Source of the DNA: Williamsia muralis NBRC 105860
Lineage (GTDB): Bacteria > Actinomycetota > Actinomycetes > Mycobacteriales > Mycobacteriaceae
Length of the DNA: 64,000 bases
Assembly (NCBI RefSeq): GCF_001598915.1
Contig: NZ_BDAP01000010.1
Span: forward strand, 1-64,000
Direction of reading: 5' to 3'
Positions 51,317 through 60,605 of this stretch are shown here, in pieces (within the stretch, counting starts at the first letter, position 1; each line of letters begins with the position of its first letter). Both the position numbers and the translations under genes were made by a program. The notes below the pieces were generated by a model. The model searched no databases and had not been told where the DNA came from. It saw only the letters and a program-made list of their open reading frames with translations.

Positions 51317-53355
51317 TCACCACCCGTAGACCGCGACACTGCAGCACCATCGTCGCAGCCTGGTTGATCGTGTCCGGGTTCGTGGCGGCGTTGGTGATCG
51401 GCGGCGGAACCGCATCGGCGGCCCCCGATGACATGTGGAAACCCCTCTCCGAGCAAGAAGCGAAGTTCGACTTCGGGGTGCTCACCGGCTCGTACTACCT
51501 GGCCAACCCCACTGCGGCCGACCCCGGCTACCTCCCGCCGGGCACCGTGCGAGAAGACCGCCAACGCGTGTGCCTGCCTGGGGCAACCCCGGGCTGCGCG
51601 AAGGGCACCACGGTGCCGTTGGCAGTGATCAAGGGGGATGCGGCTCCGGCCGATCCCGCCCCTACAGGGTTTGCCTACGTCACCGCCCAAGATGCCGCCG
51701 ACTACAAGGTCCCCACCACCGCACTGGTGTTGACCGGCGACCAGCAGCCACCGGCCGGGTACTCAATGGTCCAGAAGTCGAAGTCCTGCACCACTCTCAA
51801 ACCGAACGTGAGTCCCAATGGTGGACCACCGACGTTGGTGACCGAAAAGTGCGGCGAACCACGACAGTTCGCTATTCCCAGCGGAACTCCCGAAGCCACG
51901 CCCACTGAGAAGGCGTTCGACGCGAACGTGCCACCCGCTCCCTCGCTTAATTCATCAGGTAGCGGCGAGGGCGGCGGAACGTACGGTTTCGACGCTGTGT
52001 GCGAGCGGATGTCGAAGAACAAGGGGTCGTGGCTTGCACCTACACAGGCCATCAGCCGCATGGTCGGCAACGTTGCCGAACAGACCTGCAAGGTCGCCAA
52101 CGTCGTGAGCCATCCCAGTGACGCGCTGTCGGCCATGTGGAAATCGAGCTTCGGAAAAGCAGTCAAATCCATGATCTCCGGAGTCGCCGATGGCTGGGGG
52201 GCGGTCTTGAACTGGTGGTTTACCATCCCGACACCCAAGCTGGCGGGAACACAGTATTTGACCACCCTGCAGGCCTGGTTCGCACCGATACAAGTAGCGG
52301 CCCTGACCATCTCGCTCATGATCGCCTCGGTGCGCATCGCCATGGCCATGCCAGGCGGGGAGACCGCTGAATCGCTCGAGGTGGCCAAGGTGCTGATGCG
52401 ATCGGTGTTCGCGATCGCGATGCTTCCCACCTTCATCACTTTGGGCACCATCGCCACCGATGCGATCTCGCTGTGGCTCATACGAGAGGCGGGCGGCGAC
52501 GACCTGGGCGGCAAGGTGCGCGCCATGCTCATCGACGACAACTCCACCTGGGGCCCAGGCTGGGTGCTCATCATCGCGATCATGGGGTTGATCGGGGCAA
52601 TTACCCAAGCGGTTCTGCTGGTCATCCGGCAAGCGTTCTTGATGGTCATCGTCGGGGTCATTCCGATCGCAGCGACCGCGTCGGGCAGCAGCTTCGGGCG
52701 CAATTCGTTTGAGACCATGCGTAACTGGGCCATCGCGTTCGTGCTCTTCAAACTCGGGGCCGCGTCCATCATGGCGTGCGCCTTGTGGGCCTCGGACCCC
52801 ACCAGTGACATCAGCAAATTGCAGGGCCTAATCCTGCTGACCGTCGCTGCGGTGTCCTTCCCCGCGTTGCTGCGTGTGATCGGGGTGAGCAACGACGGGG
52901 TCGGCGGCGGCGGTGGCTCGATGATGCCGATGCTCGCCGGCGGGGCCATGGCCCTAGCTAGCGGTGGAACCTCGATGGCAGCCAAGGCAGGCGGCGCAGC
53001 AATCGGTGCGGTCGGCAGCAAAGCCACCGGCGGCGGGGGCGGCGGAGGAGGCGGGGGCGGCGGGTACGCCGGTCCTGCGCCCAAGAGTGGAGCCCGGGAG
53101 ATGCGGGGCGCCAACATCAGCCCCGCCAGCGGTGGGCAATCCCAGGGCAGCACCTCCGGAGGGACAGGAAGCGCCCCGGCGCCGCGAGTGGAATCGACCA
53201 AAGCCCCACCAGGTTCGGCTGGCCCATCGGGGTCACCAGACGGCGGACCCAAGGCCCAGCGGTCGAGCTCGGGCGCACAGCAAGGCGGCCCACCGGCCAC
53301 CGTGGGCTCACGGATACCCCAACGCTCACTCGGCAGAAATGAGGTGCCCTCGTGA
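51310..53355 (+). CDS. TrbL/VirB6-like polytopic transfer protein
   Basis: A 681-aa protein. It has a signal-like first helix (about 15-37), a Cys-containing exported region, then at least six hydrophobic helices between about 320 and 530 (for example MWVAALTISLMIASVRIAM-like and ITQAVLLVIRQAFLMVIVG), and a Gly/Pro/Ser-rich tail of about 130 residues. This is the build of TrbL/VirB6 inner-membrane channel proteins of actinobacterial conjugation systems. ATG 51310 is assumed; GTG 51313 and GTG 51301 are alternatives. It overlaps the next gene by GTGA. Confidence 0.75.
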   Translation: MVITTRRPRHCSTIVAAWLIVSGFVAALVIGGGTASAAPDDMWKPLSEQEAKFDFGVLTGSYYLANPTAADPGYLPPGTVREDRQRVCLPGATPGCAKGTTVPLAVIKGDAAPADPAPTGFAYVTAQDAADYKVPTTALVLTGDQQPPAGYSMVQKSKSCTTLKPNVSPNGGPPTLVTEKCGEPRQFAIPSGTPEATPTEKAFDANVPPAPSLNSSGSGEGGGTYGFDAVCERMSKNKGSWLAPTQAISRMVGNVAEQTCKVANVVSHPSDALSAMWKSSFGKAVKSMISGVADGWGAVLNWWFTIPTPKLAGTQYLTTLQAWFAPIQVAALTISLMIASVRIAMAMPGGETAESLEVAKVLMRSVFAIAMLPTFITLGTIATDAISLWLIREAGGDDLGGKVRAMLIDDNSTWGPGWVLIIAIMGLIGAITQAVLLVIRQAFLMVIVGVIPIAATASGSSFGRNSFETMRNWAIAFVLFKLGAASIMACALWASDPTSDISKLQGLILLTVAAVSFPALLRVIGVSNDGVGGGGGSMMPMLAGGAMALASGGTSMAAKAGGAAIGAVGSKATGGGGGGGGGGGGYAGPAPKSGAREMRGANISPASGGQSQGSTSGGTGSAPAPRVESTKAPPGSAGPSGSPDGGPKAQRSSSGAQQGGPPATVGSRIPQRSLGRNEVPS

Positions 53356-54857
53356 CCGGCCCACACACGCAGTACCGCGTCCTTTACAGCGGGTGGTCGA
53401 TTCCACGGTCCTCGTTCCTGTTCGGAATGAGCACACGCGCCTCCGTCTGGTTCCTGGTCATCGCCATCGCGTTTATCGCCCTGATCATGTTCGGGTTCGG
53501 GGTGGGATTCGCTGTCACATTCGCTGCTATCGCCTACCTGCTGTGGTCACCGATGGTGCTGCGGTTCGCCGGGCGCAGCCTCTACGAATGGTCCGGCCTG
53601 GCCCGCCAGTGGCGCAGGCACACACGCAAAGGAGAAGACATGTATTTGTCCGGGCTATTTTCCCGAGTTCCCAACGGCACCAACCGACTTCCAGGGCTGC
53701 TGCACGGCAGCGAACTCCACGAAGGGTGGGACCAGCACCGCTCGGGCCACAAGTACGGCGTCGTACACCTGCCGGCGACCAAACAATCGACCGTCGTCAT
53801 CGAGTGCTTCCCGCAAGGCAACGAAGCCATCGACCAGGAATCGGTGAACGTCTCGGTGTTCAACTGGGGAACGTTCTTGAACTATCTGGGCGACACCAGC
53901 GACGTTGACGGGGCGACCGTCGTCATTGAGACAGGGCCCGAAACCGGGAACCGGTTGCGCCGCGAGGTCGCCGAACTGGTGCGGCCGTCGATGCCCGGGG
54001 GGCCGCTGCCCACCGCGATGATGACCGAGTCAGCAGAAATCCTGCCCTATGGCTCGGTGCGGATGTGGGCGCGGGTAGCGATCACATTCAAAGCGACCTC
54101 AGCTGCTCGCCGCGACGACGTGGGGGAGCAGATCGCCGAGATCTCCCGGCGTCTGGGCGGATTGCTCACCGTGCTCGACGAGGCCAACCTGAACCCGCGC
54201 ATGTTGGGTTCGGATGAAATCGTCGCCCTGACCAAACGGGCCTATAGTCCCAGCACCCTCAACTCCCTGGAGCTTGCCGACATCGACGAGGGCGGGCACG
54301 ACCTGGGCTGGGAAGATGCCGGGCCGATGGCCCACCGCGACAAGCGGTCCACCTACTGGCACGACGGCTGCTTCAGCACCACCTGGGAAATGTCGCTGGC
54401 ACCAAGTCAACCCGTCCCCGAAACCGTGCTCCGCCCGGTCGTCGACGTCAACGGCGACCTGGTCCGCAAACGGGTAGCGATCGTCTACCGCCCGCACAGC
54501 CCTTCCGACGCAGCCAACCTGGTCAACAAGGACTACAAGAACGCCCTGTCCGGACGCAATAGCGGCAAAGGGGTGGCCAGCGTCGAGGCGGACCTGCGCG
54601 TCGAGGCGACCGAACAGCAACGCCAAGAACAAGGTCGTGGTCACGGGCTGACCCGGTTCGGAATCATGATCACCATCACCAACCCCGAAGACAGCGACGT
54701 GCCACGCAACGAAGCGATCGTCCGGGATCTGACCATGCGTGCCAGCCTGCGGGTGCGACGGATGTACCTGCAGCAGTCAGCGGCCTTCGCCGCCACTATC
54801 GGCATCGGAGTTCTCTTACCCGATCACGCCTCGGTCTCGCGCAAGCACGCTGAGTAA
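53352..54857 (+). CDS. SCO6880-family transfer protein
   Basis: A 501-aa protein with two N-terminal transmembrane helices (about 32-54 and 56-76), like PrgI/VirB3-type proteins, and a large cytosolic part (YLSGLFSRVPNGTNRLPGLL, then MWARVAITFKATSAA, then RFGIMITITNPEDSDV) of the SCO6880 type. Proteins of this kind stand before the VirB4 ATPase in many actinobacterial conjugative elements and probably act as its membrane partner. Confidence 0.8.
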   Translation: MTGPHTQYRVLYSGWSIPRSSFLFGMSTRASVWFLVIAIAFIALIMFGFGVGFAVTFAAIAYLLWSPMVLRFAGRSLYEWSGLARQWRRHTRKGEDMYLSGLFSRVPNGTNRLPGLLHGSELHEGWDQHRSGHKYGVVHLPATKQSTVVIECFPQGNEAIDQESVNVSVFNWGTFLNYLGDTSDVDGATVVIETGPETGNRLRREVAELVRPSMPGGPLPTAMMTESAEILPYGSVRMWARVAITFKATSAARRDDVGEQIAEISRRLGGLLTVLDEANLNPRMLGSDEIVALTKRAYSPSTLNSLELADIDEGGHDLGWEDAGPMAHRDKRSTYWHDGCFSTTWEMSLAPSQPVPETVLRPVVDVNGDLVRKRVAIVYRPHSPSDAANLVNKDYKNALSGRNSGKGVASVEADLRVEATEQQRQEQGRGHGLTRFGIMITITNPEDSDVPRNEAIVRDLTMRASLRVRRMYLQQSAAFAATIGIGVLLPDHASVSRKHAE

Positions 54858-54904
54858 CAACACCGTTCACCGATACAGCTACCCACCGAGAGGACACCGC
54901 AGCC

Positions 54905-56818
54905 ATGGGCATGGTGCTGGGCAAACACCGCGCGGACACACCCGAGGACTTCGATCGCGCCGACGACCCGGACAACCCCTCGCCGAGCCGCACTGACCGG
55001 CGAAGCCGCCGACGGGCAAAGGCCAAGTCGACCGGGCCACGACTGCTGCGACCTGAAGAACGCCGACAGCTCGAGCACAAGAAGTGGTCGGGAAACCGGG
55101 TCGAAAGCTGGGTTGCCGACTTCAAACTGAAAAGCGATGTGCGGAACCGGAAGACGATCGCTGCCAACAGCAGACGACGCCTGGTGTCGCAAAGCCGCGG
55201 CGGCGTCAAACCCCTCCCCGAAGGCAAAAGGGGCCTGGTCGGCAATCTGGGCGGGCACGCCGGACCGGTGGCCATGCCGGTCGAGTACCGGGCGACCACT
55301 GTGCAGGCGGCGGGCATGTGGCCATTTCCGGTGGGCGCAGGAGCCCCACTTGTGGGCATCCCGTTGGGATCGCACCTATACACCAGCGCCCCAGTGTGTT
55401 TCGACCCGCTGTCGTGGATGACGAGGGCCAAGTTTCTGCACCAGCCCTCGATGATGCTGCTCGGTCTGCCTGGCTTCGGTAAATCGACGCTGGCCCGCAA
55501 AATCATGCTCGGATTGATCGCCACCGGTGTCACCGCGTTGGTGCTCGGCGATATGAAGCCTGACTACCGCAAGCTGGTCGAATCCATCGACGGCGGCCAG
55601 ATCATTGACCTGGGTAACGGAGCCGGCCAACTCAACCCCCTCGATATGGGCCCGCTCTCTCAGATCCTGCCCACCCTCGACGCTGCAGTCACAGACCGAC
55701 GCGATCAGGCCGACCTGGCCCGCGAGCACGGCCGTATCGAGCTGGCCGACCAACTCACCCTGAGCGCGGACAAGGCCGCCACCATCGCCCGGCAAGTGCG
55801 CGCCCGGATCTCCGGTGACCGCCTGCGGCGAATCAAATCGTTGTCCGAGCTTACCCGTGGCCGACGCATCGAAGACTTTGAAGAGGCCGCGCTGCGCGAG
55901 GCACTGGCCCTGTGCGACGAGGCCGGCCAACGCTCGGGCACCCAGCCTGAGTTGACCGATCTGATTGCGATCCTTGACGACTGCCCGCAACCGATCCTCG
56001 ACGCCTACTGCGAGACCGATCGCCAGGCGTGCCTGCTCGAGTCCAAGCCGCTACGCCGCACTCTCAAATCGCTACTCAAGGGCGGGTTCGGAGATGTGTT
56101 CTCCGGACAGACCACCACCCCGATCAATGTCGATGCCACCGCAGTGTGCATTGACGTGTCGGGCATCGAGGCCTCCGATCGCAAGCTCAAAGGCGCGGTG
56201 CTGCTCACTTGCTGGGAGCACGGATTCGCCGCGACCGCCGCTGCCCACTTCTTGCACGACGCCGGATGCGGACCCAAACGCAACTTCCTCGCAGTGCTCG
56301 ATGAGATGTGGCAGGTGCTGCGGGCCGGTGTCGGCATGGTCGAACGTGTCGACGAACTGACCCGCCTCAACCGGGTGTGGGGGACAGCGCTGTTGATGTG
56401 CACCCACACCGTCACCGACCTGATCTCTCTGGCTAACGAGGAGGACCGCGAGATTGCGCGCGGTTTCATCGAGCGGGCGGCCTGTTTGGTCGTTGGCGCA
56501 CTGCCACGCAAAGAGATGTCCCGGCTGGCCGATATCAAACCGTTCACCGACACCGAGGTCGCCGACATCACCTCATGGTCCTCGCCGCCGGCTCTCACCG
56601 GTGATGCTCGCACCAACACTGCACCCCCAGGTCAGGGCAAGTTCTATATCAAGGTCGGGGAACAGGGCGCTCCGGGGCTTCCGCTGCGCAGTGTGCTCAC
56701 CACCGCCGAAATCGAGGCCGGTATCCACGACACCAACCAACGGTTCGATCTGGTTGACGTTTGGAAGCAGGAGTACGACGTTGCCGACGCCGACTGGGCC
56801 GGAGCTGGCGCAGCATGA
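54905..56818 (+). CDS. virB4: VirB4-type conjugation ATPase
   Basis: A 637-aa ATPase. After a basic N-terminus (1-75) and a linker it has Walker A GLPGFGKST (about 186-194), LGDMKPDYRKLV, GAGQLNPLDMG and Walker B NFLAVLDEMWQVL, with RLNRVWGTALLMCTHT before the last switch, all typical of VirB4/TraC. It lacks the long VirB4 N-terminal domain, whose role may be taken by the SCO6880-type protein upstream. It supplies energy for assembly or transfer. It overlaps the next gene by ATGA. Confidence 0.87.
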   Translation: MGMVLGKHRADTPEDFDRADDPDNPSPSRTDRRSRRRAKAKSTGPRLLRPEERRQLEHKKWSGNRVESWVADFKLKSDVRNRKTIAANSRRRLVSQSRGGVKPLPEGKRGLVGNLGGHAGPVAMPVEYRATTVQAAGMWPFPVGAGAPLVGIPLGSHLYTSAPVCFDPLSWMTRAKFLHQPSMMLLGLPGFGKSTLARKIMLGLIATGVTALVLGDMKPDYRKLVESIDGGQIIDLGNGAGQLNPLDMGPLSQILPTLDAAVTDRRDQADLAREHGRIELADQLTLSADKAATIARQVRARISGDRLRRIKSLSELTRGRRIEDFEEAALREALALCDEAGQRSGTQPELTDLIAILDDCPQPILDAYCETDRQACLLESKPLRRTLKSLLKGGFGDVFSGQTTTPINVDATAVCIDVSGIEASDRKLKGAVLLTCWEHGFAATAAAHFLHDAGCGPKRNFLAVLDEMWQVLRAGVGMVERVDELTRLNRVWGTALLMCTHTVTDLISLANEEDREIARGFIERAACLVVGALPRKEMSRLADIKPFTDTEVADITSWSSPPALTGDARTNTAPPGQGKFYIKVGEQGAPGLPLRSVLTTAEIEAGIHDTNQRFDLVDVWKQEYDVADADWAGAGAA

Positions 56819-57147
56819 GCAAACGCACCTACACCAGTGGCTTTCGCGGGTTATGCCTTAAAACGCTGAGCGAGCAGCTCACCAAGTCCCGGTCGCGAGA
56901 GGAAGCCGTATCGGTGACCGCGGTCGCGATGGGTGTACCTGTCACGACCCTTCGTCGCTGGGCCCATGAGGAACTGGGCCCTGCCCGCGCAGAACCGGCT
57001 GACGAGAGCTTGCGGGTGCAGGAACTCGAACGCGAAATCTCGACTCTGCGTGCCGCTGTCGCGGAACTGTCCCGCCTGGCCAACGGCGAGGGCGGGGCAC
57101 CCGCCGACAGCTACCTCAGCGACGGCGACCTCACGGCCGGTCGATAG
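56815..57147 (+). CDS. HTH protein resembling IS3-family OrfA
   Basis: A 110-aa protein starting in the virB4 stop (ATGA). The first 55 residues look like a transposase OrfA helix-turn-helix (SREEAVSVTAVAMGVPVTTLRRWAHEEL-like), followed by a leucine-type coiled coil (about 65-95). There is no OrfB or inverted repeat nearby and the gene is translationally coupled to transfer genes, so a transposase-derived DNA-binding domain appears to have been taken over. Confidence 0.64.
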   Translation: MSKRTYTSGFRGLCLKTLSEQLTKSRSREEAVSVTAVAMGVPVTTLRRWAHEELGPARAEPADESLRVQELEREISTLRAAVAELSRLANGEGGAPADSYLSDGDLTAGR

Positions 57148-57162
57148 AAGGGGGGTGCGGCG

Positions 57163-59205
57163 ATGAAAAACTCCGGCAAGCTGGTGGCGACCGTAGCGAT
57201 GGCTGGCGTGGTCCTGATGGTAATGATGTTCGTGACGCTCTTCAGCACCGATGAAGACGCTGATTGCGACACCTACGCCGCCGCACCCAACGCCACCGGG
57301 CCAGCGACCAACCAAGACGCACTCGCCCCGGGCACCACCGTCAAGCCGATGAAGACCGGCGACTACACCCCCACAAGCCCTTTCGGTATGCGCGGGGGCG
57401 CGATGCACCAGGGAGTCGACTTCGGCTCTGCTCCCGGCAAACCGATCTACGCCTCTGCCGACGGCGCCGTCGCGGCCGCCGGGGACGCCTCGGGCTTCGG
57501 GCAGTGGATTGTGTTGGACCACAACATCGGCGGCAAGATGTGGTCCACCGTCTACGGCCACATGTTCCCCCAGGACGTGCTGGTCAAGACCGGCGATAAG
57601 GTCACCGCCGGCCAGCACATCGCCAACGCTGGCTACAACGGCGAGGTGTCCCCGCCCGGCCCTGGCGGGACACACTTGCACTTCGAGACATGGGATGGAG
57701 GGCGCCTAACCGGCGGCAAAGCTGTCGACCCGCAACCGTGGGTTGATTCGGCCCGCGAAGTCGGTTCGGCCCCACCGACCAACGCCGCCAGCGGTGTCAA
57801 CGCCGGCACTGCCCCTCAACGAAACGCCCCGACCGATCCGGCGGCCGTATCCGTGGCCGACTGGGACAAGATCGCCGAACACGAGGCGGGCGGTAACTGG
57901 TCGATCAACACCGGCAACGGCTACTTCGGTGGCCTGCAGTTCTCGGCGAGCACCTGGACCGGGGCCGGCGGCGGTCAATATGCGCCCACCGCAGACAAAG
58001 CGACCAAAGAACAACAAATGGAGGTCGCCAACCGGGTCCTGGCGACCCAAGGCTGGAACGCCTGGCCACAAACATCGGTGGCAGCGGGAGTGCGCGACAA
58101 AAAACCCGCAGCGGCAGGAACATTCGTCAACGCCACCGGCACCAACGGTGGACCGACTCAACCCACCCCTCTAACCGCCGCCGACAATGGTGGGGGAGAG
58201 CTGCCGCCGCTACCGGCCAGCAAAGGCTCTGAGGCCCGCCTGCAGATCGACACCATCCGATTGGCGCGCGCAGTTGCGGTGAAATTTCCGCAGATCAAGA
58301 CCATCGGCGGATGGCGCGAAGACCCATTCCCCGACCATCCATCGGGCCGCGCCATTGACGTGATGATCCCGAACTACACCAGCGGCGAGGGCAAAGCTCT
58401 CGGTGACGCGGTCGCCAACTACGTGATGACCAACAAAAAGGTCTTCAACGTCGAGTACATCATCTGGCAACAGACCTACCGGCCCGCTGAGGGGCCCTCG
58501 AACGTGATGACCAGTCGTGGCGGAGACACCGCCAACCACATGGACCACGTCCACATCACAACCATTGGCCACGGCTACCCAGCTCCCGGTCAGACCTACG
58601 GCCTCGCCCCCGGCGGGGGCAGTACCGACTCCTCCATCAACACCGGATCGTCCAACTGCTCCGGCGGGTCCTACATGAAGGTCGGCGATACCGGTTCAGG
58701 CGTAGACAATCTCGCTGCAGGGAAAGTTCCCGCCGAATACGAGCCCTGGTACCGCAAAGCCGGGAAAACCTGTCCCCAGATCGGGTCTGCGCTCCTCGCC
58801 GCGCAAGGCAAGCAAGAATCCGGGTTCAACCCCAAAGCCATCAGCCCCGACGGCGCGGGCGGTATCTCCCAGTTCATGCCCGGCACGGCACCCAATTACG
58901 TCAAAGACGACGACGGAAACGGTCAAGCGTCGGTGTTCGATCCCGGCGACGCGATCATGGGCCAAGCCCGCTACATGTGTCAGATCGCCGCCACCGTCGA
59001 CGGCTGGGTCGATTCCGGCGAGGTCTCAGACAACACCCCCGGCGGACGCAAAGCGCTCTACCTGGCCGCGTACAACGCCGGCGAAGGCGCGGTGCAACGC
59101 AACCGCGGGTTCCCCACCGACGGTGCCGACTACATCAACCAAACCCGGCCCTACGCCGACAAAATCCTCGCCATGGAAGCCCAATTCGCCAGTAGCGGAC
59201 TCTAA
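57163..59205 (+). CDS. Four-domain cell-wall hydrolase (M23, Rpf, M15-like, SLT)
   Basis: A 680-aa membrane-anchored exported enzyme with one N-terminal helix (about 8-27). First, an M23/LytM peptidase with ligands HQGVDFG (His 82, Asp 86) and HLHFE (His 171, His 173). Second, an Rpf-like transglycosylase domain (WDKIAEHEAGGNWSINTGN, catalytic Glu about 241). Third, a domain with HPSGRAIDVMIP and MDHVHI (about 355-475), like M15-type or ARB_07466 modules. Fourth, a lytic transglycosylase (GKQESGFNP, Glu about 552; AAYNAGEGAV). It should open peptidoglycan for the transfer channel, replacing VirB1. Confidence 0.88.
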   Translation: MKNSGKLVATVAMAGVVLMVMMFVTLFSTDEDADCDTYAAAPNATGPATNQDALAPGTTVKPMKTGDYTPTSPFGMRGGAMHQGVDFGSAPGKPIYASADGAVAAAGDASGFGQWIVLDHNIGGKMWSTVYGHMFPQDVLVKTGDKVTAGQHIANAGYNGEVSPPGPGGTHLHFETWDGGRLTGGKAVDPQPWVDSAREVGSAPPTNAASGVNAGTAPQRNAPTDPAAVSVADWDKIAEHEAGGNWSINTGNGYFGGLQFSASTWTGAGGGQYAPTADKATKEQQMEVANRVLATQGWNAWPQTSVAAGVRDKKPAAAGTFVNATGTNGGPTQPTPLTAADNGGGELPPLPASKGSEARLQIDTIRLARAVAVKFPQIKTIGGWREDPFPDHPSGRAIDVMIPNYTSGEGKALGDAVANYVMTNKKVFNVEYIIWQQTYRPAEGPSNVMTSRGGDTANHMDHVHITTIGHGYPAPGQTYGLAPGGGSTDSSINTGSSNCSGGSYMKVGDTGSGVDNLAAGKVPAEYEPWYRKAGKTCPQIGSALLAAQGKQESGFNPKAISPDGAGGISQFMPGTAPNYVKDDDGNGQASVFDPGDAIMGQARYMCQIAATVDGWVDSGEVSDNTPGGRKALYLAAYNAGEGAVQRNRGFPTDGADYINQTRPYADKILAMEAQFASSGL

Positions 59206-59223
59206 AACACCAGGAGATCAGTC

Positions 59224-59814
59224 ATGAAACGCACCGCACTGACCATCGTTGCAGCCGGAATCGTCGCTGCGACTGTGGTGTTGGGAATCGCGCTGTGGGC
59301 ACTATGGCCCGACCCCACCACCGACCACCACGACACCGCCCCCTCTCACAGCGAGCACGCAGACCACGACCATGGCTCTGATCACGACCACGCCATCGCT
59401 GACCCACTGGCCCCGGACAACGCCACCATCACCGCAGCCACCGAACAAGCATTCCGCGCCATGTTCACCTGGCAACCCGTCTCCGACAACTCACCCGGCG
59501 ATGCCGTTCTGCGGGCGCGTCCGTGGCTCGGTGGCGAACTCGCCGACACCTCAGGCCGCGACACCAATGTTCGTCTCCCCGCTGACTGGCAAGCCTGGCG
59601 GCAATCGGGCGACCTGATCACCGCCACCGCAGCAGTCACCGACGAAGTCTCGACCACCGACACCACCGCGGTGCGCTCGGTCCGCGTCGTCCAGAACGTG
59701 ATGCGACCGACCGGAGAGACGGTCCCATACGCCGCGTTCACTGCCCGCGCCGAGCTGACCCGCACCGACGGCGGGTGGCGCGTCACCGCATACACGCTCG
59801 TGCCCACCACGTAA
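59224..59814 (+). CDS. His-rich membrane-anchored transfer protein
   Basis: A 196-aa protein with one transmembrane helix (about 7-29), a histidine-rich stretch (HSEHADHDHGSDHDH) and a C-terminal domain (about 70-196) with NTF2-like pattern (VRVVQNVMRPTGETVPYAAF, then GGWRVTAYTLVP). It could be another VirB8-like assembly factor. The histidines may bind metal such as copper or zinc. Confidence 0.62.
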   Translation: MKRTALTIVAAGIVAATVVLGIALWALWPDPTTDHHDTAPSHSEHADHDHGSDHDHAIADPLAPDNATITAATEQAFRAMFTWQPVSDNSPGDAVLRARPWLGGELADTSGRDTNVRLPADWQAWRQSGDLITATAAVTDEVSTTDTTAVRSVRVVQNVMRPTGETVPYAAFTARAELTRTDGGWRVTAYTLVPTT

Positions 59815-59842
59815 TCGACGAAACACTAAAGGAGTTCGTTCC

Positions 59843-60568
59843 ATGTCCGATTCCATCCCTCAGCTCGGTGGCGGCGAAGTACTCGACGAAGTCACCAGCG
59901 CAGCCCGCCACGCATTGTCGATTGCGCGCCGCCGTTCACCCCACCTGCGACGCAGCTTCAGCGGGGGCCGTGTCCGTGGACAACGCCTGCAGCACTACGC
60001 CATCTCCCGCACGCGCCGCGTCCGCACCACCAGCGAGTTCCACACCGGAACCAACCCAGATGTACACCGCGATACCGCCGATCGTCTCGGCGCCACCGAT
60101 CTGAACCGGGCGGCAATGCTCGCCCAGTGGGCGGCGGCCGTGGCGGCCGCCGAAGCGGCCCAAGCGATCGTTGCCGAACTCGCACCGGAGGATCCTTCAC
60201 TCGAGGCGGCAGAACTCGATGCCGAACGCGCCGGCATCCAGGTCGACGCGTGGCAAGAACGGCTACTGGACGAGCACGGTATCGATGTCAACGGTCTGGC
60301 CGCTGAGCCGATCACCGACCTCCCCGACAGCGACCCGACTCCCGGGTCGCTGGCCGAAGCAACCGCAGCCGCGACCACCGAACTAACCGACGCCGACCTC
60401 GACGCGGTACCAGCGGACGCCAGCGTCGGGGATCTGCTCGAGCAAAGCGGTCTGGGCGCTACCAGTTCGTCCTTACCGGCCGACGCACTCGCGACCACCT
60501 CGTTCGCTCCCTCGGCTGACCTTGCGCCCGCCGTCGACCTCGACACCGGCTACAACCCCGGCGACTAG
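59843..60568 (+). CDS. Hypothetical cytosolic protein of the transfer operon
   Basis: A 241-aa protein with a basic N-terminus (RRRSPHLRRSFSGGRVRGQR), a helical middle rich in Ala/Glu (about 90-145) and an acidic C-terminus. No family recognised. The basic start could contact DNA or VirD4, whose gene follows after 37 bases. Confidence 0.62.
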   Translation: MSDSIPQLGGGEVLDEVTSAARHALSIARRRSPHLRRSFSGGRVRGQRLQHYAISRTRRVRTTSEFHTGTNPDVHRDTADRLGATDLNRAAMLAQWAAAVAAAEAAQAIVAELAPEDPSLEAAELDAERAGIQVDAWQERLLDEHGIDVNGLAAEPITDLPDSDPTPGSLAEATAAATTELTDADLDAVPADASVGDLLEQSGLGATSSSLPADALATTSFAPSADLAPAVDLDTGYNPGD

Positions 60569-60605
60569 TCCCAGGCCCCAGACCCCTACCTGAAAGAGAA
60601 CGTCG

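Noticed and set aside
51702-53366. A 554-residue minus-strand frame
   Set aside because: It is antisense to the TrbL-like gene, with a Pro/Ala/Met-rich shadow composition and no start signal.
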